From a candidate division WOR-3 bacterium (GTDB lineage: Bacteria; Hydrothermota; Tepidihabitantia; Tepidihabitantales; CAIPLT01), in contig JBDRUV010000006.1 of NCBI GenBank assembly GCA_039801505.1, positions 1 through 64,000 of the forward strand: a stretch of DNA of 64,000 bases. Reading direction: 5' to 3'. The position numbers and the translations under genes were made by a program. Below the pieces are notes generated by a model, which was not told the origin of the DNA, did no database searches, and saw nothing but the letters and a program-made list of their open reading frames with translations. Position 1 is the stretch's first letter, and each line of letters starts with the position of its first letter. Below, in pieces: positions 52,244 through 60,239 of the stretch.

Positions 52244-55225
52244 ATGTTTTTACAAATCCTTAAAAAAATCTTTGGTACCAAGCACGAACGCGAGATGAAG
52301 CGGCTCTGGCCGATCGTGCATCGTATTAACGAGATTGCCGAGCAGTATAAGAGCTTAGCCGACGAAGATTTCCCGAAAAAAACCGAAGAGTTTTATCGGC
52401 GCTACCAAGATGGTGAAAGTTTAGATAGCATTTTACCTGAGGCCTATGCTTTAGTTAAAGAGACTTGTCGTCGGCTTTGCGGCAAAAGTTGGTTGGTGCG
52501 CGGAATTGAGACTACCTGGAATATGGTGCCTTTTGATGTTCAGCTAATTGGTGCCATCGTGCTGCATGAAGGTAAAATTGCCGAGATGAAGACCGGTGAG
52601 GGTAAAACCTTGGTGGCTACGATGCCTCTGTATCTCAATGGGCTTACTAAACGTGGCGTGCATTTAGTTACGGTTAACGATTATTTAGCCGCTCGGGACC
52701 GGGAATGGATGGGTCCGATCTATGAGTTTTTAGGGTTAACCGTTGGCTGTATCCAGCAGGGGATGAGCCCGGCCGAACGAAAGCCGGAGTATAATTGTGA
52801 TATTACCTATGGCACTAATAACGAGTTTGGTTTTGATTATTTGCGGGACAATATGGTCCTCAGCTGGGAAGATAAGGTCCAGCGCGGTCACTATTATGCG
52901 ATTATTGACGAGGTCGACTCAATTCTGATTGACGAAGCCCGGACTCCGTTGATCATTTCTGGTCCGGTCGAGGCTTCGGACCGCGGCTTTGATAAATTGA
53001 CCCCGATTGTGCGACGGCTATATCAAACCCAAAATATTTTTATTAACCGGTTGGTTGACGAAGCAGAACGGCTTCTGAAGAATGGCCAATTGCGGGAAGC
53101 TGGTATTAAATTATTACAAGCTCGACGCGGTGCCCCGAAAAATAAGCGATTATTGAAATTAGAGCAAGAAGAGGGCGTAAAAAAGCTAATCGAGCGCACT
53201 GAGTTAGAATTCTTACGGGATAAAAAATTGCACGAAGTTGATCGCGAGCTATATTTTGTAATTGACGAGAAGAACAATACTATTGACTTAACCGATAAAG
53301 GACGTCATGAGGCATTTCCTCATGACCCGGATTTCTTTACCTTACCGGACTTATCCGTGGAGTTAGTTAAAATTGCCAATGACCCTAACTTAACGCCGAA
53401 AGAGAAACTTTACGAGAAAGAAAAAGCATATCGGCGATATGCAGAAAAAAGCGAGCTAATTCATAACTTCCAGGCTCTCCTTAAGGCTTTCTCGCTTTTT
53501 GAACGTGATGTTGATTATATTGTTCAGGACAATAAAGTAATTATTGTCGATGAGTTTACTGGTCGACTGATGCCCGGTCGAAGATTTTCCGATGGGCTTC
53601 ACCAGGCTTTAGAAGCTAAAGAGGGTGTCCGGGTCCAAGAAGAGACCCAAACTTTAGCCACGATTACTATTCAAAACTACTTTCGCATGTATGAAAAACT
53701 GGCCGGTATGACCGGTACAGCACTTACTAATGCCCAAGAGTTTTATGAGGTTTATAAATTAGATGTGATCGAGATTCCCACCAATCAACCGGTCCGAAGA
53801 ATTGACTATCCGGATGTGATATATAAGACGCGGCGAGAGAAATACAATGCCATCATTAACGAGATTGAAAGATGGCATAAAGAGGGGCGACCGATTCTGG
53901 TTGGTACCACCTCGGTTGAGGTATCCGAGACCCTTTCCCGACTCCTAAAGCGACGCGGTATTAACCATGAAGTGCTAAATGCCAAATACCATCAAAAGGA
54001 AGCCGAAATTGTTGCCCAAGCTGGCAAGAAAGGTGCCGTAACTATTGCTACCAACATGGCCGGTCGGGGAACCGATATCAAATTAGAACCCGGTGTGGTC
54101 AAAGGTGAGATCTGTTATATCAATACCCCAGGCGGCGGCAAGTGTCGGTACTGGGAAGAGCACGGCGGCTGTCTAGAGGATGTCCCCTGTGGTCTTTATA
54201 TTATCGGCACAGAACGACACGAGGCTCGGCGCATTGATAATCAGTTACGGGGTCGATCTGGTCGTCAAGGCGATCCGGGTTCGTCGCGATTTTTCCTATC
54301 CTTAGAAGATGACCTAATGCGGCTATTTGGTTCAGACCGTATCGCGAATTTGATGGACCGGTTAGGGGTCAAAGAGATGGAGCCAATTCAAAACCCCTTA
54401 GTATCAAAAGCAATCGAGAATGCCCAAAAACGGGTTGAGGCGCGGAACTTTGAAATTCGTAAGCATCTATTAGAATACGATGATGTGATGAATAAACAGC
54501 GCGAGGTTGTGTATCATTTACGCGACCGCATTCTTCAGGGTGAAAATTTAGAAGAAATTTATTATGAATCCGTCGAGGAAATTATTAACCAATTAGCCAG
54601 CAAATATGGGAGTGCTAAAAATCCTGAGGAATGGGACTGGGAAGGTCTAAGGGGCGAATTCGGGCTAATCTTTTTAGCTGATTTTACCGTGGAAAAAGAG
54701 GAACTGGACAAAATTCGACCTGAAGTGCTAAAAGCGGCCCTTAAAAAAATTGCCGAGAACCGATTAGCAGAACGAAAACAAGAACTTGGTGAGGATATTT
54801 TTAAGAGCCTTGCCAAAGCCGTTTTTTTGCGTATAATAGATGCCAAATGGCGCGATCATTTATATGCCTTAGATATCTTACGGGAAGGCGTTGGACTTGT
54901 CGCCTATGGTCAGAAAGATCCGCTAATCGAGTACAAACAGGAATCGTTTCGGATGTTTAATGAGATGATGAGCGAATTTTATCGGGATGCCGTCAGTCTG
55001 TTGCTAAGAGCTCAAGTTGAGTTACCTAAAGAGCGTCGAGTTAGCCAGCCAATGTATGCTTATAAGCCGGAAATTACCAGCGTTGGATTAAACGAACAGA
55101 GCAAAAAAGAAGTTATAAAACCAAAACAGCCCCAACTAATAACGAGTCCCAAGGTGGGACGTAATGACCCGTGCCCTTGCGGTTCGGGTAAGAAATATAA
55201 AAAATGTTGTGGTGCAGCAAAATAA
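52244..55225 (+). CDS. secA: Preprotein translocase ATPase SecA
   Basis: A 993-residue motor of the Sec pathway. Motifs are [31 protein letters not shown] and [12 protein letters not shown]. The C-terminus has the zinc SEC-C motif [13 protein letters not shown]. Two insertions lengthen it. One near 260-340 ([10 protein letters not shown]...[10 protein letters not shown]) is typical of Bacteroidetes/FCB SecA. A short one near 625-650 contains four cysteines (E-I-C-Y, G-K-C-R, G-G-C-L, V-P-C-G). The FCB-type insertion supports the taxonomic guess. Confidence 0.97.
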   Translation: MFLQILKKIFGTKHEREMKRLWPIVHRINEIAEQYKSLADEDFPKKTEEFYRRYQDGESLDSILPEAYALVKETCRRLCGKSWLVRGIETTWNMVPFDVQLIGAIVLHEGKIAEMKTGEGKTLVATMPLYLNGLTKRGVHLVTVNDYLAARDREWMGPIYEFLGLTVGCIQQGMSPAERKPEYNCDITYGTNNEFGFDYLRDNMVLSWEDKVQRGHYYAIIDEVDSILIDEARTPLIISGPVEASDRGFDKLTPIVRRLYQTQNIFINRLVDEAERLLKNGQLREAGIKLLQARRGAPKNKRLLKLEQEEGVKKLIERTELEFLRDKKLHEVDRELYFVIDEKNNTIDLTDKGRHEAFPHDPDFFTLPDLSVELVKIANDPNLTPKEKLYEKEKAYRRYAEKSELIHNFQALLKAFSLFERDVDYIVQDNKVIIVDEFTGRLMPGRRFSDGLHQALEAKEGVRVQEETQTLATITIQNYFRMYEKLAGMTGTALTNAQEFYEVYKLDVIEIPTNQPVRRIDYPDVIYKTRREKYNAIINEIERWHKEGRPILVGTTSVEVSETLSRLLKRRGINHEVLNAKYHQKEAEIVAQAGKKGAVTIATNMAGRGTDIKLEPGVVKGEICYINTPGGGKCRYWEEHGGCLEDVPCGLYIIGTERHEARRIDNQLRGRSGRQGDPGSSRFFLSLEDDLMRLFGSDRIANLMDRLGVKEMEPIQNPLVSKAIENAQKRVEARNFEIRKHLLEYDDVMNKQREVVYHLRDRILQGENLEEIYYESVEEIINQLASKYGSAKNPEEWDWEGLRGEFGLIFLADFTVEKEELDKIRPEVLKAALKKIAENRLAERKQELGEDIFKSLAKAVFLRIIDAKWRDHLYALDILREGVGLVAYGQKDPLIEYKQESFRMFNEMMSEFYRDAVSLLLRAQVELPKERRVSQPMYAYKPEITSVGLNEQSKKEVIKPKQPQLITSPKVGRNDPCPCGSGKKYKKCCGAAK

Positions 55226-55240
55226 CAAAAGGAGGGCATA

Positions 55241-55657
55241 ATGAAGTCAAGAATCATTGTCTGGACGATCGTGGGTATAATTGTCGTCGCCGGGGTGATC
55301 TTTATTGTCTCCCAGCAGCGTCATGCCCATGAGCTTAAAGTTACTAAGCCTTTATCTGATGAAGCCTATGAGCGTTATATTGCCCAAATGGAACGACAGA
55401 TTACCAGATTTAATAATCGCCTAACTAGAATTAAAGCGAAATATCCTAACCCAACCCCAGAACTTCAGCAGGCGTTCAGTGATTTAGAAGCGGCAATCGG
55501 TGAGTTTGCCCAATCCGTAGAAAATCTTAAAGGCAAAACCACAAGAGAAGAACGGGACCAAGCTTATACTCAAACCCAAGAGGCGGCTAAAAAAGTCCGA
55601 CGTATGATAAGAGATTTAGGCGAGTCAGCCACAAGCCAAGAAGGCGAAGAGCGTTAG
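55241..55657 (+). CDS. Membrane-anchored coiled-coil protein
   Basis: A 138-residue protein with one N-terminal membrane helix (residues 6-24) and two long charged helices ([34 protein letters not shown]), likely a periplasmic helical hairpin. AAAGGAGG precedes the ATG. No family is recognised. It ends over the convergent sppA gene by 4 nt. Confidence 0.75.
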   Translation: MKSRIIVWTIVGIIVVAGVIFIVSQQRHAHELKVTKPLSDEAYERYIAQMERQITRFNNRLTRIKAKYPNPTPELQQAFSDLEAAIGEFAQSVENLKGKTTREERDQAYTQTQEAAKKVRRMIRDLGESATSQEGEER

Positions 55658-56502
55658 TTAGGAAATAAGTATAAGGGTTTCGGTAAGAAGAGGCCAGAAA
55701 GCGAGCGTGTAAGCTCGCGCAAAATACAAAAGCGGCGGCGTTCTCTAATAACTCGGGGTTCTTTCTTAATACCGCAAAGATTAGCCGTAATTCTTAGAGC
55801 ATCCTCATAGCTACCTAAGCTATCGACCAGTCCATATCTCATGGCTTGTTCCCCGGTAAAGATGCGACCGTCAGCAATTTTAATTAATGAGTCGTAGGGA
55901 ATCTTGCGATTTTCTATGACAGCATTAAGAAACTGCTGATAAATATCATAAGTGAGATCAGATAGTAATTTTCGTTCTTTATCGGTTAAGGGTCTAAAGG
56001 GTGAACCGATGTCTTTATACGGCCGAGATTTGATCGTCTCAAATTTTATCCCAAGTTTTTTTAAGAGCTCTTCGATTATGGGAAAGTTCATAATCACGCC
56101 AATAGAGCCGGTGATCGTGCCTGGATTAGCCACAATGATATCAGCCGGGCTGGCGATATAATAACCACCAGAAGCCGCAACACTACCCATGGACACTACA
56201 ATTTTTTTACCTTTAGCCTTGGTCCGTTTTAGTTCTGCGTAGATCTCCTGAGCCGCAACCACCGTGCCACCTGGGCTTTCAATCCGCAAGAGAATTCCTT
56301 TGACTTCCGGAGTTTTGGCATATTTTTTTAATTGATTGACTACCCCTCGGGCATCGCTGAGGATTCCTTCAACTTCGATAACGGCAATCGCATCGTGCGA
56401 GGTATCTTTTGAAGTGCTGGTCAAGGTCAAAAAGAGCCCGACGATTATCGCATATAGGACTGTGGAAATAATAACAATAATAATAATCGTGCGTTTGGAC
56501 AT
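55654..56502 (-). CDS. sppA: Signal peptide peptidase SppA, short type
   Basis: A 282-residue membrane serine protease that clears leftover signal peptides. One N-terminal membrane helix precedes an S49 domain with the catalytic Ser in S-M-G-S-V-A-A-S-G-G-Y-Y and the catalytic Lys in R-P-Y-K-D-I-G-S-P-F-R. This is the short, single-domain type of Bacillus, not the doubled E. coli form. Its ATG is 11 nt after the end of tRNA-Ile on the same strand, without a Shine-Dalgarno. Confidence 0.94.
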   Translation of the reverse strand: MSKRTIIIIVIISTVLYAIIVGLFLTLTSTSKDTSHDAIAVIEVEGILSDARGVVNQLKKYAKTPEVKGILLRIESPGGTVVAAQEIYAELKRTKAKGKKIVVSMGSVAASGGYYIASPADIIVANPGTITGSIGVIMNFPIIEELLKKLGIKFETIKSRPYKDIGSPFRPLTDKERKLLSDLTYDIYQQFLNAVIENRKIPYDSLIKIADGRIFTGEQAMRYGLVDSLGSYEDALRITANLCGIKKEPRVIRERRRFCILRELTRSLSGLFLPKPLYLFPN

Positions 56503-56513
56503 AAAAATTAAAA

Positions 56514-56587
56514 TGGGCCTAAGTAGATTCGAACTACTGACCTCGTCCTTATCAGGGACGCGCTCTAACCACCTGAGCTATAGGCCC
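56514..56587 (-). tRNA. tRNA-Ile (anticodon GAT)
   Basis: On the minus strand GGGCCTA pairs with TAGGCCC as the acceptor stem. The D arm, anticodon stem GTCCC/GGGAC with loop CTGATAA (anticodon GAT), variable loop and T arm GTAGTTCGAATCTAC are all present. The discriminator base is A and no CCA is encoded. The length is 74 nt. It has its own promoter and is followed closely by sppA. Confidence 0.96.
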
Positions 56588-56599
56588 ATTACACAATAA

Positions 56600-56627
56600 A
56601 TTGTAATAAAAATTTGCCGAATGTCAA
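56600..56627 (-). promoter_or_regulatory. Promoter of tRNA-Ile (and sppA)
   Basis: Minus strand TTGACA (56627-56622), 16-nt spacer, TACAAT (56605-56600), 12 nt before the tRNA 5' end. Confidence 0.8.
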
Positions 56628-56696
56628 GAATTTTTTGTAATTTAATATAACAACTTAATTATTCACTTAGCTGCTGATATAATAACTTGACCATTA

Positions 56697-56724
56697 AAGG
56701 TTTTTTGATAAAATTACTAGTTTG
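56697..56724 (+). promoter_or_regulatory. Promoter of the exported-ferredoxin cassette
   Basis: TTGACC at 56697-56702, 16-nt spacer, TAAAAT at 56719-56724, about 40 nt before the ATG with AGGGGAG in the leader. Confidence 0.65.
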
Positions 56725-56764
56725 GTATGTTTAATAATGCTTAAAAGTATTAGGGGAGAAGCCA

Positions 56765-57040
56765 ATGGCAAGATTAGTTAGTTTGGCTTTTATACTTTTC
56801 TTACTAACTGTTGGGTTAATCTCATGTGCCCAAGATAGCTCACCCCAAGTGAGAACTCATTACTATGTGGACACTGTACGATGTCGGGGTTGTGGCACTT
56901 GCGTTGACTCTTGCCGGTTTAATGCTATTAGATTAAATTCTAATACCGGCAAAGCTCAAATTGACACATTACTATGCACCTCTTGCGGCACCTGTAAGCG
57001 TGTCTGTCCTTATCAGGCAATAAAGGATACTACTTACTAA
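56765..57040 (+). CDS. Lipoprotein with two [4Fe-4S] ferredoxin motifs
   Basis: A 91-residue protein. The N-terminus is a lipoprotein signal (hydrophobic run ending G-L-I-S-C, then A-Q-D-S-S). The mature part is an 8Fe ferredoxin: C-R-G-C-G-T-C-V-D-S-C and C-T-S-C-G-T-C-K-R-V-C-P-Y-Q-A-I. A lipid-anchored ferredoxin outside the cytoplasm is unusual, since clusters are made inside and Sec export is normally of unfolded protein. AGGGGAG supports the start. It is followed within 6 nt by the barrel-like gene. Confidence 0.85.
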   Translation: MARLVSLAFILFLLTVGLISCAQDSSPQVRTHYYVDTVRCRGCGTCVDSCRFNAIRLNSNTGKAQIDTLLCTSCGTCKRVCPYQAIKDTTY

Positions 57041-57046
57041 AAGCTA

Positions 57047-58204
57047 ATGGATCGGCTTATTAGGGTTCTAAATAAAGGATTTCTCGGCAGCGTTGTGGTC
57101 TTTTCGATACTTAGGGCGATCTGTCAATGTCCCTCGGAGTTATACGGTAATTTACGGACCATAAATGACAATCTGACTTGGGGTGTCGAGCTGGCTGGTT
57201 CGTATTATTTGGTAAAAACCAGTAGCCTTGAACATTACTATTTTCCCAAAATCAGTGCTGTGGTATCATATCAGGCACCGATCAACTTATCATTCTTGGT
57301 GCATCCGGTCGTTAAATATCGACCAGCCGCAGCGGTTAATTGTCCCCAACATATTGCCCGGTCCGGTATCCTATGGGGTATCTGGCAGGCTTTTGTTGAG
57401 TATCAGACCAGCACCTGGCAGATAAAGCTTGGTCGTCAGCAATATCGGAGTGGCTTAGGTTATCTGGTCGATTTTCGGTTCGATGGGATTTTGGTAAGTA
57501 AAAAGTGTGGTAAAACTTTAAGTCATCTATTCCTTGGCGTAGTGCCCAATGATATTGGGGCCAAGGGCTTTTTCTGTGCCAGAGATCTTTTAGTTAATGA
57601 CGAAGCCCGCCGGATGTGTGTTCGGCAACTCTGCAATGCCCGGTATGGCGAAAATGGCCTTATTGCATTTGCGGCTGATTTTCGCCGCTACCGATTAACC
57701 GTGGCTCGGCAATGGGCTCGGGTGCCTGATTTTGAAGAATATGTAATAGCTGGTCTGGTAAACTTACAATTGCTAAAAAATTTATGGTTGGTTAGCGAAC
57801 CGACCCTGCGTTATGGTCTTAGTGATGCTAAGTTGTATCATACGGTAATTAGTTATTTAAACTATCGCCAAACCCTATTGCGAGCCTATCTCGGTTGGTT
57901 AGTAAGTAATAAGTCAGCTCTTCTTAGTCCAAATGGATTCGGACAAAGAATGCGCTATGGGCCATTGGATAAAAGTGTCGGTTTTTTACAGTTAGTGATA
58001 TTACCGAATAAGCCGATTCATTATCAGATTGGTTACTATCAGCGGGTCACGAATCAATATCAGACTCAAAATAATGAATTAGATCTCGGGGTAATCATTC
58101 GACAGTTTTCTCGAGCCCAGATTTTTATTTCCAGTGCCTTGGTTGATTTCTTAAAGGCAAATCGAATAATTGAGAGTAGCATTGAAGTTTTGTATGTATT
58201 ATAA
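57047..58204 (+). CDS. Predicted outer-membrane beta-barrel-like protein
   Basis: A 385-residue protein with a probable signal peptide (residues 1-27) and then alternating hydrophobic/polar strands rich in aromatic residues and Arg (W-Q-A-F-V-E-Y-Q-T-S-T-W-Q-I-K-L-G-R-Q-Q-Y-R-S-G; Y-Q-I-G-Y-Y-Q-R-V). This pattern fits an outer-membrane barrel resembling alginate-export or porin-like proteins. No named family is recognised. It sits between the ferredoxin lipoprotein and two secreted proteins and is probably cotranscribed with them. Confidence 0.7.
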   Translation: MDRLIRVLNKGFLGSVVVFSILRAICQCPSELYGNLRTINDNLTWGVELAGSYYLVKTSSLEHYYFPKISAVVSYQAPINLSFLVHPVVKYRPAAAVNCPQHIARSGILWGIWQAFVEYQTSTWQIKLGRQQYRSGLGYLVDFRFDGILVSKKCGKTLSHLFLGVVPNDIGAKGFFCARDLLVNDEARRMCVRQLCNARYGENGLIAFAADFRRYRLTVARQWARVPDFEEYVIAGLVNLQLLKNLWLVSEPTLRYGLSDAKLYHTVISYLNYRQTLLRAYLGWLVSNKSALLSPNGFGQRMRYGPLDKSVGFLQLVILPNKPIHYQIGYYQRVTNQYQTQNNELDLGVIIRQFSRAQIFISSALVDFLKANRIIESSIEVLYVL

Positions 58205-58221
58205 ATTAATTGGAGGTAATT

Positions 58222-58824
58222 ATGAGGCTTAATAAAAATCTGCCCGGGCTTGTAATTTTACTAATTTGGTTAATTTTGAGCCCGGCTCTTGATGCCTGCA
58301 CAATCAAAATCACCCCAGAAAAAAGCTCCGGTGCGGTTGGTGACGAGATTAAAGTTACGGTTGGGGTCTTTAATCAACATATCCCGTGTCGTTTAGATAT
58401 TGATGCTACGCAAATTACCGTGACTGGGGCTACAATCACTAACCAGACGGCGTGGCTTAAGAAAACGGCTACTCAATACGAAAAAACCCTCACGATTAAA
58501 CTTACCACGCCGCCTAAGGCTCAGGTTAATGTGCTGCGCACTTGTGATATTAAGACCTCACAAGCATCGGCGCAGATTGAGATTACAGGCAATCTAGTAT
58601 CAGATTTTAAGACCGTAAGCCAAAGTGTAAAAGAGAGCTCTAATAAACTGCTGGAAGAGCTCGCTAAATTGTCGTTAATGCGCTCAACGCTCGAGACTTT
58701 AAGTGCCATAGAAAAAGATCCGGCCACGAAGAAAAAAATCACCGATCTGGCTGCTAAGCTTGATAGTGTGCTTAAATATTCCCCAAAATTGGCAAATAAA
58801 TGTTCGTTATTACTAAAACACTAA
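58222..58824 (+). CDS. Exported protein of unknown function
   Basis: The start is ATG 58222 because GGAGGT lies at 58212-58217. The 200-residue product has a signal peptide ending near A-L-D-A followed by Cys, a beta-rich domain (I-K-I-T-P-E-K-S-S-G-A-V-G-D-E-I-K-V-T-V) resembling Ig-like folds, and a C-terminal alpha-helical stretch with charged residues (V-K-E-S-S-N-K-L-L-E-E-L-A). I recognise no family. Confidence 0.75.
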   Translation: MRLNKNLPGLVILLIWLILSPALDACTIKITPEKSSGAVGDEIKVTVGVFNQHIPCRLDIDATQITVTGATITNQTAWLKKTATQYEKTLTIKLTTPPKAQVNVLRTCDIKTSQASAQIEITGNLVSDFKTVSQSVKESSNKLLEELAKLSLMRSTLETLSAIEKDPATKKKITDLAAKLDSVLKYSPKLANKCSLLLKH

Positions 58825-58828
58825 TAGC

Positions 58829-59581
58829 ATGATCCGACGGACTAGCTTCACTTTATTAATTATTGTCGCTAATCTTTTAGCTTATGCGACCGGTGATCAG
58901 AACTTAACTATTGGTTCCTGTAGCAATCATCCGACCGGTGGTCGGGCTATAATCTATTTTAGCCCAAATATTCCGCTCATCGCCAATCCCGGTCAAGAAA
59001 TTAGTATTCCGGTGATCTTAAAATTAGGACCAACCACGAACCGCTTAGCCGGCATCATGTTAGTGACCGGCACTGGTAATCTTCCCAGTCAAGATGGTTG
59101 GCTTATACTAGAAGATCCAAATCGCAATCCGACGCCATATAATTACAACGAAAAATCCAATCTTCCGGATAGTATTGAATTTCGGTGGCGACTTCGAGCT
59201 CCGTTTTTAATTGGTAGCTACCGACTACGAGCTAAACTCTTCTACGGTGATAATGGTGCCAAAAGTAAAGAAGCCACACCAATAGATATTGCAGTATTAC
59301 CAGCCGGGATTACTGAAGGTATCGTCAGTTTCCATACCCCAGAGAAACTAACTATCGCAAGCATCACTCGACACGAGTTAAGACTGACTATGCCGGATCT
59401 TAAATCGCCGGGCTTATTAGAAATTTATGACCTGAACGGGAAACGGATTTTATCGCACATCACGAGTCCGACGGAGTCGGAAGTTGTGATTAATCTTGAA
59501 GCCCAAAGTCCTGGGGTGTATTTTGTGCGGTTTTCAAGTCATAAGCTCTGGGTAGTCCAAAAGTTTACAAAGCTCAATTAA
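58829..59581 (+). CDS. Secreted protein with type IX sorting domain
   Basis: A 250-residue exported protein with a signal peptide, an unrecognised beta domain (residues 25-165) and a C-terminal sorting domain (E-I-Y-D-L-N-G-K-R-I-L; Q-S-P-G-V-Y-F-V-R-F-S; V-V-Q-K-F-T-K-L). It would be displayed on the surface. It is 4 nt after the previous gene, the last of the four-gene cassette. Confidence 0.78.
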   Translation: MIRRTSFTLLIIVANLLAYATGDQNLTIGSCSNHPTGGRAIIYFSPNIPLIANPGQEISIPVILKLGPTTNRLAGIMLVTGTGNLPSQDGWLILEDPNRNPTPYNYNEKSNLPDSIEFRWRLRAPFLIGSYRLRAKLFYGDNGAKSKEATPIDIAVLPAGITEGIVSFHTPEKLTIASITRHELRLTMPDLKSPGLLEIYDLNGKRILSHITSPTESEVVINLEAQSPGVYFVRFSSHKLWVVQKFTKLN

Positions 59582-59612
59582 AAAGCTAAAAAATCCCAAC
59601 TCAAGATAATAG

Positions 59613-59938
59613 CCCACCCAGGGAGTCGCTCCCAGAGCCATTCCCTAAGCCACTCCCAGAACTACTCTCAGAGCCTATCCCAGAGCCACTCCCGAAGCCA
59701 GTCAGATAGCCAGTCCCAGAGCCACACCCGAAGCTAATCCCATAGCAACCCTCAGAGCTATACCCAGAGCTACTACGAGAGCTAGTCCCAGAGCCACTCT
59801 CAGAGCTACTCCCAGAGCAACTCTGGGGGCTACTGGGGGAACTATACCATCCTTTTAGCCGATTTTTATCTAGCCATAAGACTATCAAGGATTTAGCTTA
59901 AAATTTGGCTTGACAAAAACATTAGTTATAACTAATGT
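59613..59938 (-). repeat. Dispersed palindrome plus 12-bp-unit element, copy C
   Basis: It is nearly collinear with copy A: CCCACCCAGGGAG at the left end, about seventeen 12-bp units, the core GATTTTTATCTAGCCATAAG...TTAGCTTAAAATTT, then a perfect 20-bp palindrome at 59919-59938 (ACATTAGTTATAACTAATGT). The minus-strand frame from TTG 59888 has 95 codons and begins with the same 20 or so residues as copy A (L-W-L-D-K-N-R, K-G-W-Y-S-S-P-S-S-P-Q-S). TTGACA-17-TAATGT overlaps the palindrome and points out of the element toward the gene at 60240. Confidence 0.86.
59910..59938 (+). promoter_or_regulatory. Promoter-like site overlapping the element C palindrome
   Basis: TTGACA at 59910-59915, 17-nt spacer, TAATGT at 59933-59938. 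The -10 is the right arm of the palindrome, so a dimeric protein bound there would block it. Nothing else is recognised from 59939 to 60045. Confidence 0.55.
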
Positions 59939-60045
59939 ATTTTATGTTTACTTTTACTAAAAACCTAATAGTTTGGGTAGGGTAAGGGAATGTTTGATGC
60001 AATGAAAAAACGATTACATCGAGTAAAATAACTTCTAAAGACCCC

Positions 60046-60073
60046 TTGACAAGTTCGAAATTTTAGGTATTCT
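60046..60073 (+). promoter_or_regulatory. Promoter of the giant secreted repeat protein
   Basis: TTGACA at 60046-60051, 16-nt spacer, TATTCT at 60068-60073. The leader to ATG 60240 would be about 160 nt. Its part near 60126-60175 (ACCAACCCGGTAGT...AGCGGAAG) may be structured, but I match it to no known riboswitch. Confidence 0.65.
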
Positions 60074-60239
60074 TAATTTTCTTAAGTGGTGATGGTATTT
60101 TTCTAATATTATTTTTGTGAAAGTATTACCAACCCGGTAGTCCCAATAGACGTAAGTTAGCGGAAGTTTAATTAGGCAAGCGATGATATTGCCATTGGAT
60201 ATGTATGTCAAAACAAAATAACATAACAAGGGAGGAGTT

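Noticed and set aside
59601-59888. Minus-strand Gly/Ser-rich frame of 95 codons
   Set aside because: Same reason: it is the element C array; no ribosome-binding site.
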